Source: SIG710 sp045587665
Lineage (GTDB): Bacteria > Bacillota > Clostridia > Oscillospirales > CAG-272
DNA: 64,000 nt
NCBI GenBank assembly: GCA_045587665.1
Contig: JAZNCT010000088.1
Location: 15,275 to 79,274, forward strand
Direction of reading: 5' to 3'
Shown here: positions 54,074-62,718 of the stretch, piece by piece
How the letters are laid out: every line of letters starts with the position of its first letter
How positions within the stretch are numbered: the stretch's first letter is position 1
The notes under the pieces: model-generated
What the model was told of the DNA's origin: nothing
Seen by the model: the letters and a program-made list of their open reading frames with translations, nothing else
Databases searched by the model: none
Program-made: the position numbers and the translations under genes

Positions 54074-55345
54074 TTATCTTATTACGTCAACGCCCATGTA
54101 GCGGCGGAGTGCCTCCGGAACTGTTACAGAGCCGTCTTCATTCTGGTAGTTCTCTATTATTGCCGCAACTGTGCGTCCCACAGCAACGCCTGAGCCATTG
54201 AGAGTGTGAACCAAACGAGGCTTTTCACCGGGAGCGGGTCTGTATTTTATATTTGCTCTGCGAGCCTGATAATCTTCAAAATCTGAGCAGGAGCTGATCT
54301 CAACATATCTGTCATATGAAGGCATATAAACCTCTATATCATATGTTTTTGCGCTGGAGAAGCCAAGGTCTCCTGTAGAAAGGCAAACAACTCTGTAAGG
54401 CAGTCCAAGCCCGGACAGAACGCGCTCCGCATCGTTGGTGAGTTTTTCCAATTCTTCATAAGAAGTTTCGGGTGTAGTGAATTTAACAAGCTCTACCTTA
54501 TTAAACTGATGCTGACGAATGAGTCCTCTTGTATCACGTCCTGCGCTTCCTGCCTCTGCACGGAAGCAAGCTGAATATGCGCAGTAGCAGATAGGAAGAG
54601 ATTCTGCATCAAGTATTTCGTCACGGTGCATATTTGTAACAGGCACCTCAGCGGTTGGAATAAGGAAGCAATCGTTGTTTGCAACTCTGAAGGCATCCTC
54701 TTCAAACTTAGGAAGCTGACCTGTTCCTCTCATAGAATCACGGTTTACCATAAATGGGGGGAATATCTCTGTATATCCGTGCTCTGTGTGTGTGTCAAGA
54801 TAATAGGAAATAACAGCTCTTTCAAGTTTTGCGCCAAGTCCGCGGTAGAAGTGGAATCTTGGACCTGTTACCTTTGCCGCAGTTTCGGGGTCAAGAATTC
54901 CAAGCTCCTTGCCAAGATCCCAATGAGCCTTAGGCTCAAAATCAAAACTTCTTACCTCTCCAACTCTGCGAATTTCAACATTATCGCTGTCGTCTGCACC
55001 TGTCTGAACGCTTGCGTTTGGAACATTTGGTATCGAGAGCAGAAGATCCTTTATACGGGCGTCGATTGCGTCGATCCTGTCGGTATCCTCTTTAACCTTC
55101 TCAGAAAGTGCCTTCATCTCCGCAAAAATTGGGGCAACATCCTTTCCTTCCTTCTTCATAAGAGGAACCTGCTTTGATATCTTGTTCTGCTCAGCCTTTT
55201 TTGACTCTGTATCTGCTATAAGAGCTCTGCGTTCTCCGTCAAGAACTATAAGCTCATCTATCTCTGCACTGTAGTCCTTTTGTCTTGTTTTAAGTCTTTC
55301 TTTAACATATTCTGTGTTTTCTTTAATAAATCTAGTGTCAAGCAT
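54074..55345 (-). CDS. serS: seryl-tRNA synthetase
   Basis: 423 residues, standard length. N-terminal coiled-coil tRNA-binding arm (about 30-105), then the class II core with motif 1 region (AVISYYLDTHTEHGYTEIFPP), motif 2 FRAEAGSAGRDTRGLIRQHQF and motif 3 (LNGSGVAVGRTVAAIIENYQ). No T-box leader is seen; transcription appears to come through parA-parB upstream. RBS GAGAGG. Confidence 0.97.
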   Translation of the reverse strand: MLDTRFIKENTEYVKERLKTRQKDYSAEIDELIVLDGERRALIADTESKKAEQNKISKQVPLMKKEGKDVAPIFAEMKALSEKVKEDTDRIDAIDARIKDLLLSIPNVPNASVQTGADDSDNVEIRRVGEVRSFDFEPKAHWDLGKELGILDPETAAKVTGPRFHFYRGLGAKLERAVISYYLDTHTEHGYTEIFPPFMVNRDSMRGTGQLPKFEEDAFRVANNDCFLIPTAEVPVTNMHRDEILDAESLPICYCAYSACFRAEAGSAGRDTRGLIRQHQFNKVELVKFTTPETSYEELEKLTNDAERVLSGLGLPYRVVCLSTGDLGFSSAKTYDIEVYMPSYDRYVEISSCSDFEDYQARRANIKYRPAPGEKPRLVHTLNGSGVAVGRTVAAIIENYQNEDGSVTVPEALRRYMGVDVIR

Positions 55346-55373
55346 TGTTTTTACCTCTCGTTATTTTATATTT

Positions 55374-56279
55374 TTAATTTTCGTCAAAAATTTCGTTTCC
55401 GCAGAGCTTTCTGAGTATCTCTTCAAGATCTTCGTTGTCTATATAAGCAAGCTCAACGGTCTTTTTCTTTGCTTCGCTGTGTATCTTAACTCTTCTTCCG
55501 AGAAAGGACATACTTTTTCTCTCAAGCTCTTTAAGATATATGCCCTTTTGCTCATTTTCTTTTGTGTTTTTTTCTTTTTCGGGTCTTTGGGTTTTATCAC
55601 TTTCGGCATTGAGACGCTTTACCGAAGCCTCTATTTCTCTAACCGAAAGTCCCCTCATATATATCTTGTTTGCAAGAGGAATTATATCTCCCGAATTTTT
55701 CAGTGAAAGCAGGGTTCTTGCGTGGCCTGTGCTTATCTTTCCGTCTTTAAGCATTTCCAGTACCTCGTCCGGAAGCTCCAGCAATCGCATCATATTTGTG
55801 ATCGTCGGTCTGCTCTTTCCAACCTGGGAAGCAACCTGCTCCTGCGTAAGGTCAAATCTTTCGATAAGATCTCTGTAGGAAAGAGCTTCTTCAAGCGGAT
55901 TAAGATCCTGCCTTTGAACATTCTCTATTATTGCAACCTGAGCGGCCCTCAGATCGTTTCCGTCAAAAATAACAACCGGAATTTCATTTAATCCTGCCAT
56001 TTTGGAAGCTCTCCAGCGTCTTTCGCCGGCAATTATCTCATAAAGCCCGGGAGCAGCGCTGCTCTCTCTTACAATGATAGGCTGAAGGACTCCGTGCTCT
56101 GCAATAGACTGCGCCAAAAGCGCAAGTCCTTCTTCTTCAAAGCTTTTTCTCGGCTGATTTTTTCTCGGCTCGATCTCTGAAAGGCGGAGAGTTGTTACAC
56201 TTCCCTTTTTTGTTTCGGTTATGTTATCGTCCAGCAGATCCATAAACCCTCTGCCAAGACCCATATTTTTTCTTGCCAT
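55374..56279 (-). CDS. parB: chromosome partitioning protein ParB (Spo0J)
   Basis: 301 residues. N-terminal KNMGLGRGFMDLL box that engages ParA, the CTP-binding GERRWRA motif (IIAGERRWRASKM) and the helix-turn-helix (LTQEQVASQVGKSRPTITNMMRLLELP), followed by a dimerisation tail. Binds and spreads from parS, loads SMC and, in spore formers, works with Soj. Its start is 18 bases after parA. The nearest parS, in the divergent ParB paralog, is 2.1 kb away. Confidence 0.95.
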   Translation of the reverse strand: MARKNMGLGRGFMDLLDDNITETKKGSVTTLRLSEIEPRKNQPRKSFEEEGLALLAQSIAEHGVLQPIIVRESSAAPGLYEIIAGERRWRASKMAGLNEIPVVIFDGNDLRAAQVAIIENVQRQDLNPLEEALSYRDLIERFDLTQEQVASQVGKSRPTITNMMRLLELPDEVLEMLKDGKISTGHARTLLSLKNSGDIIPLANKIYMRGLSVREIEASVKRLNAESDKTQRPEKEKNTKENEQKGIYLKELERKSMSFLGRRVKIHSEAKKKTVELAYIDNEDLEEILRKLCGNEIFDEN

Positions 56280-56297
56280 ATAAACACCTTCAAAAAT

Positions 56298-57059
56298 TTA
56301 TATTCTTTCCATCAGTTCTTTTGCAACCTCAAGATATTCTCCCGCGCCCTTTGAGACCCTGTCGTGATAATACACGGGCATACCAAAGCCGGGTGCCTCG
56401 GAAAGACGGACATTTCTTGATATCGTTGTTTTAAAAAGCTTGTCTGCATAATGCTTTTTCAGCTCGGAGATCACCTGCATAGAAAGCACCAGTCGTCCGT
56501 TATACATGGTTACAAGTATTCCGCAAACAAAAAGCTCGCTGTTATATTTTTGTTTTATCTTGCTAATGGTTATCATGAGCTGAGAAAGACCTTCAAGTGC
56601 ATAAAATTCGCACTGCATCGGAACTATGACACCGTCTGATGCCACAAGAGCATTGAGAGTCAACATACCAAGAGACGGTGGACAATCTATTATTATGTAG
56701 TCATATTCATCCCTCACACAGGAAAGAGCTTCTTTCATGCTTTTTTCGCCGTTTTCAATCTGAAAAAGGTCGAGCTCACAACCTGCAAGACTGATGTTTG
56801 CCGGTATTACAGAAAGATTTTGAAATTTGGTTTTTATAATTGCTTCTTTTACGTCAACTCCGTCAAGCAATATTTCGGCAGTTGTATTTTTTAGCGATTT
56901 TTTCGCTACGCCAACACCGCTTGTGGTGTTTCCCTGAGGGTCAAGATCCACAAGCAATACATTTTTTCCAAGTATTCCAAGGGAAGCGGCAACATTGACC
57001 GCAGAGGTCGTTTTTCCAACGCCTCCCTTTTGATTTGCAAATGTTATTATTTTTCCCAT
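56298..57059 (-). CDS. parA: chromosome partitioning ATPase ParA (Soj)
   Basis: 253 residues with the deviant Walker A KGGVGKTT (11-18), DLDPQGN and DCPPSLGMLTLNAL motifs. No long N-terminal DNA-binding region, so this is the chromosomal Soj type. It acts with ParB and in Bacillus also regulates DnaA. First gene of a unit that continues into parB, serS and two membrane proteins. Confidence 0.96.
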   Translation of the reverse strand: MGKIITFANQKGGVGKTTSAVNVAASLGILGKNVLLVDLDPQGNTTSGVGVAKKSLKNTTAEILLDGVDVKEAIIKTKFQNLSVIPANISLAGCELDLFQIENGEKSMKEALSCVRDEYDYIIIDCPPSLGMLTLNALVASDGVIVPMQCEFYALEGLSQLMITISKIKQKYNSELFVCGILVTMYNGRLVLSMQVISELKKHYADKLFKTTISRNVRLSEAPGFGMPVYYHDRVSKGAGEYLEVAKELMERI

Positions 57060-57398
57060 ATCATTCCTCTATCATAAGAAATAGATCAAAAATTGCTCTT
57101 TATATTATATCACTTAATATTTGTTTTTTCAAGGAGTATTTATAATTATTAAATATTTATTTTTATTTAAATGAGGTTTTATGAAAAACTTTTCTTCTTT
57201 TTTCGTCTAAAGCAAACTTTTAGACTTTATTTTTTTAATATTTTCCTGAAAATTTCTTTATTCCCCAACAAAGCCAAACATTTATATTTCACTTTTGTCA
57301 TTTAAAAACAAAAAAATCTCACACAAAAAACGAGCATATCGGCAGAAAAAATATGTTATGATTATGTGGCAATAAAAAAAGAAAGGAATTCATATAAA
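57060..57398. other. AT-rich divergent intergenic region, parA to noc-like
   Basis: 339 bases without a recognised gene. It holds the parA promoter and a possible nine-codon ORF (57181-57210, MKNFSSFFV) with GAGG four bases upstream, whose stop falls in a GTCTAAA/TTTAGAC hairpin (57205-57225) followed by a T-rich stretch; it may be a tiny leader with an attenuator, but evidence is thin. No DnaA boxes or tRNA. Confidence 0.5.
57104..57132 (-). promoter_or_regulatory. promoter of parA-parB-serS unit
   Basis: Minus strand: TTGAAA, 17 bases, TATAAT, about 45 bases before the parA start. Confidence 0.85.
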
Positions 57399-58418
57399 AT
57401 GACGAAAAATTTTGAAGATGTAAAGCCCAAAAATTCTCCATTTTGCAATAACCAAAACGAAAACGAACTGTTTAAAGATAACGATGTGTGGAGGCCCGAT
57501 GCAAGATATTTTACAAGAAGGGAGGTAAACAGGCGAAAGGCTGAGGATATGCAGCTTGCGGCAAGCTCAAACATTGTAAATATAGATATTTTCCGCATCA
57601 GACCAAACCGTTCTCAGCCAAGAGTATATTTCGAATCAAATGCAACCATACGGCTAGCCGATTCGATAAGAAGATACGGTATACTTCAGCCTCTGACGGT
57701 TCGCATAATCTGCACAGAAAATCCCGTCAGTGAGGAAATTATCTATGAAAACAACACATTTTTTGAAATAATCGCAGGCGAAAGAAGATTCAGAGCTGCA
57801 AAAATATTGGGGATGAAGAGTGTTCCCTGCATTATTATTTCAGCAGATGATAAAAAATCTGCCGAGCTTGCTCTTATTGAAAATCTTCTTAGAGAAGATC
57901 TCAATATTTTTGAAACCGCGAGAGCGATAAAAAAGCTTGTTGATGATTTTAAGCTTACTCAAGAAGAGGTCGCAAAAAAGCTATCAATGAGCCAATCGGC
58001 TGTTGCAAACAAACTGAGACTTTTAAAATATACAGAAAAAGAAGAGGAAATTATATTAAAAAATCATCTGACAGAAAGGCACGCACGTGCACTGCTAAAG
58101 ATATCCGATCCAAACGAAAGAATTGATATACTTAAAATAATAATTTCAGCACATATGAATGTAAGTGCCACCGAAAGCTATGTTGAAAAAATTTTAAATT
58201 CAGTTAATACCGAAGAAATCCCCTTACATAGCCGAAAACTTCCTATTATAAAGGATATAAGGATTTTTTATAACAGTATCGACAAGGCACTTGATATTGT
58301 TAAATCTGCCGGTGTGGAGATTTTTTCAAAAAGAAGAGAAGACGATAACGGTGTAACAATAGAAATAAACATTCCAAACCCAAGAAAACAGCACAATGTT
58401 TCACGTGAAACTTTCTAA
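57399..58418 (+). CDS. second ParB/Noc-family protein
   Basis: 339 residues from ATG 57399 (AAGGA upstream). A long N-terminal extension, then a ParB/Noc core: IIAGERRFRAAKILGMKSVPC, and the HTH LTQEEVAKKLSMSQSAVANKLRLL. It lacks the N-terminal membrane-targeting helix of Bacillus Noc. Placed beside rsmG as Noc usually is, but inverted relative to rsmG and mnmG. It is either a Noc homologue or a second ParB. Its last codons (NVSRETF) are written by the parS sequence. Confidence 0.8.
   Translation: MTKNFEDVKPKNSPFCNNQNENELFKDNDVWRPDARYFTRREVNRRKAEDMQLAASSNIVNIDIFRIRPNRSQPRVYFESNATIRLADSIRRYGILQPLTVRIICTENPVSEEIIYENNTFFEIIAGERRFRAAKILGMKSVPCIIISADDKKSAELALIENLLREDLNIFETARAIKKLVDDFKLTQEEVAKKLSMSQSAVANKLRLLKYTEKEEEIILKNHLTERHARALLKISDPNERIDILKIIISAHMNVSATESYVEKILNSVNTEEIPLHSRKLPIIKDIRIFYNSIDKALDIVKSAGVEIFSKRREDDNGVTIEINIPNPRKQHNVSRETF
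58397..58412. promoter_or_regulatory. parS centromere site
   Basis: TGTTTCACGTGAAACT, 15 of 16 bases of the palindromic consensus TGTTTCACGTGAAACA, inside the last codons of the ParB/Noc-like gene. ParB loads here. It was the only clear site found. Confidence 0.9.
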
Positions 58419-58431
58419 AATGTTTTAGAAT

Positions 58432-58463
58432 AAAGAAAAACCGCCTCAAAGCGGTTTTTTCTT
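58432..58463. terminator. terminator between noc-like gene and rsmG
   Basis: AAAGAAAAACCGC pairs with GCGGTTTTTTCTTT across a six-base loop. It overlaps the rsmG stop codon. Confidence 0.88.
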
Positions 58464-59210
58464 TATTTGTGAATACTGTCTCGGATACTTTTGCACAGTT
58501 TTTTTCACTTTCTTGATTTCTATCAGCGTTCTTTCTGCAATTTTTTCTTCAGCCGTCTCGTCTTTCAGGTTTAGTTTAATTATATTTTCTGTCTTGCCGC
58601 CCAACACTGATATTGCATTTTCAGAAGCCTTTATCTCTTCGTCTGCCGTTTTTGCTTTTAATGATATAAAACTGCCGCCGACCTTTACAAATGGTAAACA
58701 CAGTTCACAGAGAACAGGGAGAGATGCAACAGCTCTTGCAGTTGCTATATCAAATTTTTCTCTGAGACAAACTTCCTTGTTTTTTTCGCTTACAAAACAG
58801 AATTCCTCTGCCCTGCCGCTGATTGCATTTATATTTGAAAGTCCTAATTTTTTTGCAGTCTCATTTACATACGCAATTTTTTTTGCAGTGCTGTCTATTG
58901 ATGTTATTTTAATATCAGGGCGAGCTATAGCAATCGGAAAAGTAGGAAAACCTCCACCGCATCCTATATCGCAAATGCTTGCGCCTTCCTTTATATCAAT
59001 GTTTAAAAGAAGGAGTGAATCGGCATAATGACGGGCAATAACCGAATCTATATCGGTTATTGCCGTTATATTCATTTTTTCGTTTGTTTCAAGCATTATG
59101 CTTGTCAGCAGGTAAAACTTTTCTAAAATATCTTCTTTTAAATATGCAAAAAGCGAATTTTCACTGAAAATACGCTCGACTTTGCTAAAAAAAATGTCTT
59201 TTTCCTTCAT
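58446..59210 (-). CDS. rsmG: 16S rRNA (guanine527-N7)-methyltransferase
   Basis: 254 residues. The SAM-binding loop DIGCGGGFP (81-89), the TAITDIDSVIARHYADSLL segment and the FDIATARAVASLPVLCELCLPFV strand are typical of RsmG (GidB). It methylates G527 of 16S rRNA; loss gives low-level streptomycin resistance in known cases. A basic tail of about 20 residues extends beyond the usual end. In line with mnmG upstream, but with its own promoter. Confidence 0.95.
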   Translation of the reverse strand: MKEKDIFFSKVERIFSENSLFAYLKEDILEKFYLLTSIMLETNEKMNITAITDIDSVIARHYADSLLLLNIDIKEGASICDIGCGGGFPTFPIAIARPDIKITSIDSTAKKIAYVNETAKKLGLSNINAISGRAEEFCFVSEKNKEVCLREKFDIATARAVASLPVLCELCLPFVKVGGSFISLKAKTADEEIKASENAISVLGGKTENIIKLNLKDETAEEKIAERTLIEIKKVKKTVQKYPRQYSQIKKKPL

Positions 59211-59232
59211 ATTATTATATACCCGTATTTTT

Positions 59233-59261
59233 ATTATACTTTTGTTTCAAATAGAATTCAA
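59233..59261 (-). promoter_or_regulatory. promoter of rsmG
   Basis: Minus strand: TTGAAT, 17 bases, TATAAT, in the 102-base gap between mnmG and rsmG. Confidence 0.75.
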
Positions 59262-59312
59262 TAAATCAATCGAATGTACTTTAAGTGAATTTTTATTTGA
59301 AAATAAACAGGC

Positions 59313-61238
59313 TTATTTCAGACCGAGATAAATAAGCAAAACAGAAATATCTGCAGGGCTGACCCCACTTATTCTCGATGCCTGACCAATAGTCAGCGGT
59401 TTATATTTATCAAGCTTTTGATATGCCTCGATTCTGAGTCCTTTAATTTTTGAATAGTCAATGTCTTTTGGAAGTTTTTTTTCTTCAAGAGCCTCGTGTC
59501 TTTTTATTTCGGCAAGCTGCTTTTTTATATATCCCTCATATTTTATAGAAACCTCAACAGTAGTTTTAACCGCCCTGCTTAGTTCTGTTCTTTTTTCATC
59601 AATTATGGAAAGAGACTCATATGTTATGGGCGGACGGCGAATCAGATCCGCAAGAGAAACACCTCCGCTCACCGGTGTTTCACCTATTTCTGCAAGAAAT
59701 TTATTTGCTTTACCGGGAGAAATATGTGTTTTTTCAAGTCTTATGATTTCATGTTCGATAATTGACTTTTTCTCCATGAATTTTTCATATTTTTCTTTAC
59801 TGACAAGGCCTGCTTCAAATCCTATTTCAGTTAGTCTCAGATCTGCATTATCCTGCCTCAGGAGAAGTCTGTATTCTGAGCGAGAGGTCATCATTCTATA
59901 TGGCTCGTTTGTCCCTTTTGTCACCAGGTCATCAACAAGAGTACCAATATAAGAGCCGCTTCTCTTTAATATAAGAGGTTCTTTATTTCTGATAGAAAGC
60001 GAGGCATTAAGACCTGCAAGAAGTCCCTGTGCGGCAGCCTCCTCATATCCGGAAGTTCCATTGAACTGACCTGCTCCGTAGAGGCCTTTTATATTTTTAA
60101 ATTCAAGGGTGGGATATAGTTCAAGAGGATCACAGCAATCATATTCTATTGCATAGGCATATCTCATGACCTGAGCATTTTCAAAGCCCGGAAGAGAGCG
60201 CAGCATCTTGATCTGAATATCGGTGGGCATAGAGGTTGAAAATCCCTGAAGGTACATTTCCTCAGTGTTTTCTCCCATTGGCTCAACAAAAAGCTGGTGT
60301 CTTTCTTTATCGGCAAATCTCACAATTTTATCCTCTATTGAAGGACAGTATCTTGGACCTGTTCCATGTATCTGACCCGAATACATCGCACTTTTGTTTA
60401 TATTTTCTTTTATTATTTCGTGTGTTTTATTTGATGTATAAACAATATGACAGGGAATTTGATCTATAACGTCAAGTTCATTTTCTCCCGTTTCGGATGA
60501 ATAAGGAATTATGGGAGTTTCACCATTTTGTTTTTCAAGCTGAGAAAAATCTATTGTTGATTTTTTGATCCTTGCAGGGGTTCCGGTTTTAAACCTCATC
60601 AGCTTTATTCCGTGTTCGGCAAGAGAAGATGAAAGACCCTTTGCCGGCAAAAGACCGTCAGGACCGGCTTCATAATTTGTGTGTCCAACAAAGATCCTGC
60701 TTTCAAGATATGTGCCCGAACATATTATAACCTTTTCGCACGACCAAACGTCACCAAGTCTTGTTTTAACACCAATTATCTTTTTCTTATAACTGTCGTC
60801 TTTAAAATTGACATTTTCTGTTATGATTTCGGTTATTTCTTCCTGTATAAGTCTGAGATTTTCGGTTTTTTCAAGGGTCTGTTTCATAATAGACTGATAC
60901 TTTTTTCTGTCAGCCTGAATACGTTTTGAATGAACAGCAGCACCCTTTCCCAAATTAAGTGTTCGGCTCTGGAGAGTTACAAGATCTGCCGCTCTTCCCA
61001 TTTCTCCGCCAAGAGCATCAATCTCATAAACAAGATGTCCCTTCCCCGTTCCGCCTATAGAAGGGTTGCAGGGCATATTTCCGATAGAATCAAGAGACAT
61101 GGTAAAAAGAACGGTATCAACACCCGTTCTTGCGCAGGCAAGAGCCGCTTCTATTCCTGCGTGACCTGCCCCTATAACAACGGCAGATGCACTCTTCTCA
61201 TTTATCTCAACTGTAGCAGAAAAGTTTTCTTTTTGCAT
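59313..61238 (-). CDS. mnmG: tRNA uridine-5-carboxymethylaminomethyl modification enzyme MnmG
   Basis: 641 residues. FAD-binding GAGHAG (23-28), CNPSIGG, ALGGEMGRAADLV and the tRNA-binding C-terminal helices (SRISGVSPADISVLLIYL) are all present. It modifies U34 in tRNA together with MnmE, whose gene is not adjacent here, unlike the usual mnmE-mnmG order. Slightly longer than E. coli MnmG (629). 48 bases after rarA. Confidence 0.96.
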   Translation of the reverse strand: MQKENFSATVEINEKSASAVVIGAGHAGIEAALACARTGVDTVLFTMSLDSIGNMPCNPSIGGTGKGHLVYEIDALGGEMGRAADLVTLQSRTLNLGKGAAVHSKRIQADRKKYQSIMKQTLEKTENLRLIQEEITEIITENVNFKDDSYKKKIIGVKTRLGDVWSCEKVIICSGTYLESRIFVGHTNYEAGPDGLLPAKGLSSSLAEHGIKLMRFKTGTPARIKKSTIDFSQLEKQNGETPIIPYSSETGENELDVIDQIPCHIVYTSNKTHEIIKENINKSAMYSGQIHGTGPRYCPSIEDKIVRFADKERHQLFVEPMGENTEEMYLQGFSTSMPTDIQIKMLRSLPGFENAQVMRYAYAIEYDCCDPLELYPTLEFKNIKGLYGAGQFNGTSGYEEAAAQGLLAGLNASLSIRNKEPLILKRSGSYIGTLVDDLVTKGTNEPYRMMTSRSEYRLLLRQDNADLRLTEIGFEAGLVSKEKYEKFMEKKSIIEHEIIRLEKTHISPGKANKFLAEIGETPVSGGVSLADLIRRPPITYESLSIIDEKRTELSRAVKTTVEVSIKYEGYIKKQLAEIKRHEALEEKKLPKDIDYSKIKGLRIEAYQKLDKYKPLTIGQASRISGVSPADISVLLIYLGLK

Positions 61239-61286
61239 TTTAATATTTTTTCACTTTCACTTTTTTTAAAAGACAAATATTGCGCT

Positions 61287-62516
61287 TTATTCTTTATATT
61301 TTGAGCTTCCTATATTATCGGCATATGCCTTTGCCGCCTGTTCTGTTTTATTATCACCAAAACGATAATATATGTTATTTTTTATATCAGAAGGAAGATA
61401 TTGTTGCTCTACATAATGATTTTTATATTCATGAGGATATTTATATCCTTTAAAAACCGGACTCTGCAGATGAGGTGGACATTCTACACCAAAACCTGCA
61501 TCTATATCTGCCTCTGCCGCCGCCAGAGCCATATATGCAGAATTTGATTTTGGTGCTGTTGCAAGCATAAGTGCTGCGTTGATAAGAGGTATTCTCGCCT
61601 CAGGAAAACCAAGCTCCATAGCGGATTCACAGCAAGACCTTGTTACAACCGCCGCCATAGGATATGCAAGACCTATATCCTCGCTTGCAATGACCTGAAG
61701 TCTTCTGCAAAGAGACATAAGCTCACCTGCCTTTACGAGCTTTGCAACATAAAAAGCAGTTGCATCAGGGTCGGATCCTCTTATGGATTTTTGGAGACAG
61801 GAAAGCAGGTCATAGTGAGTGTCATCATTAAAGCTTCCATTTTTTGAACAAAAGGAATCAACGGTTTCCCTATCAATATTTTTCTCTGCTGCATAGTATG
61901 AATTTTCAAGGACAACTATTGCGTGTCTTACGTCTCCCTGAGTTATTTTTGCAATATGTATAAGTGTTTCATCATCGGCAGTTTTGTTTTCATTTTCTGT
62001 TTTATTAAGATGCTCCAAAGCTCTTTTAAGAGCAGAAATACATTCTTCAGCCGAAACAGGCTTAAATTCAAAAAGAGAGGATCTTGAAAGAATAGCGTTA
62101 TATATGTAAAAATAAGGATTTTCTGTTGTTGAAGCAATGAGAGTTATTCTTCCGTCCTCAATATATTCAAGCAAAGACTGCTGCTGTTTTCTGTTAAAAT
62201 ACTGTATTTCATCGAGATAAAGAAGTATACCGCCGCTGCCGAAAATATTGTTTGTCTGTCCTGCAATATCCTTTATATCCTGAAGAGATGCCGTTGTTGC
62301 GTTAAGGCGGTGAAACACCATTCCGCTTTTTTCTGCAATAATTGAAGCGGCAGTAGTCTTGCCGGTACCGGGAGGACCGAAAAATATCATATTGTTTATG
62401 TGACCGCCCTCAACCATTTTTCTCACAACACCTTTTTCTCCAAAAAGATGCTTTTGTCCAACTATATCATCAAAAGATTTTGGTCTCATAAGATCGGCAA
62501 GCTGAGTGTTTTTCAT
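61287..62516 (-). CDS. rarA: replication-associated recombination protein RarA
   Basis: 409 residues, AAA+ ATPase of the MgsA/WRNIP1 family. Walker A GPPGTGKT (47-54), Walker B LYLDEIQYFNRKQQ, the sensor STTENPYF and the C-terminal HLQSPVFKGYKYPHEYKNHYVEQQYLP region characteristic of RarA. It acts at stalled replication forks. It lies directly divergent from dnaA, a position normally held by rpmH, so the linkage to the origin is notable. Confidence 0.94.
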   Translation of the reverse strand: MKNTQLADLMRPKSFDDIVGQKHLFGEKGVVRKMVEGGHINNMIFFGPPGTGKTTAASIIAEKSGMVFHRLNATTASLQDIKDIAGQTNNIFGSGGILLYLDEIQYFNRKQQQSLLEYIEDGRITLIASTTENPYFYIYNAILSRSSLFEFKPVSAEECISALKRALEHLNKTENENKTADDETLIHIAKITQGDVRHAIVVLENSYYAAEKNIDRETVDSFCSKNGSFNDDTHYDLLSCLQKSIRGSDPDATAFYVAKLVKAGELMSLCRRLQVIASEDIGLAYPMAAVVTRSCCESAMELGFPEARIPLINAALMLATAPKSNSAYMALAAAEADIDAGFGVECPPHLQSPVFKGYKYPHEYKNHYVEQQYLPSDIKNNIYYRFGDNKTEQAAKAYADNIGSSKYKE

Positions 62517-62551
62517 TTTTACCTCTCTGTCATTTTACTTCATTCCAGTTT

Positions 62552-62580
62552 ATTATAACAAAAATCGCTTTCAAAGTAAA
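62552..62580 (-). promoter_or_regulatory. promoter of rarA
   Basis: Minus strand: TTTACT, 17 bases, TATAAT, about 35 bases before the start codon; the -35 is weak. Confidence 0.55.
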
Positions 62581-62628
62581 GATAAAGATAACATTTTTTT
62601 GTCAAAATTAAAAAATGTTAATAAATGC

Positions 62629-62657
62629 TTGCAATAAATATTATAATATGTTATAAT
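62629..62657 (+). promoter_or_regulatory. promoter of dnaA
   Basis: TTGCAA, 17 bases, TATAAT, 61 bases before the dnaA start codon. Confidence 0.8.
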
Positions 62658-62718
62658 ATATATAATTATAATATAGTGACCTGTTTTTTTATATAAAATT
62701 TCTTTTAAGGAGAAATAA

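Larger units (their letters stand above)
62517..62718. other. AT-rich intergenic region between rarA and dnaA
   Basis: 202 bases, mostly A/T between 62600 and 62690, like a DNA unwinding segment. I saw no TTATCCACA box (exact or one mismatch) on either strand, so a complete oriC, if present, is likely on the other side of dnaA, beyond the window. Confidence 0.6.

Noticed and set aside
55314..55706. 130-codon plus ORF opposite parB
   Set aside because: Phe/Ser-rich antisense of a conserved gene.
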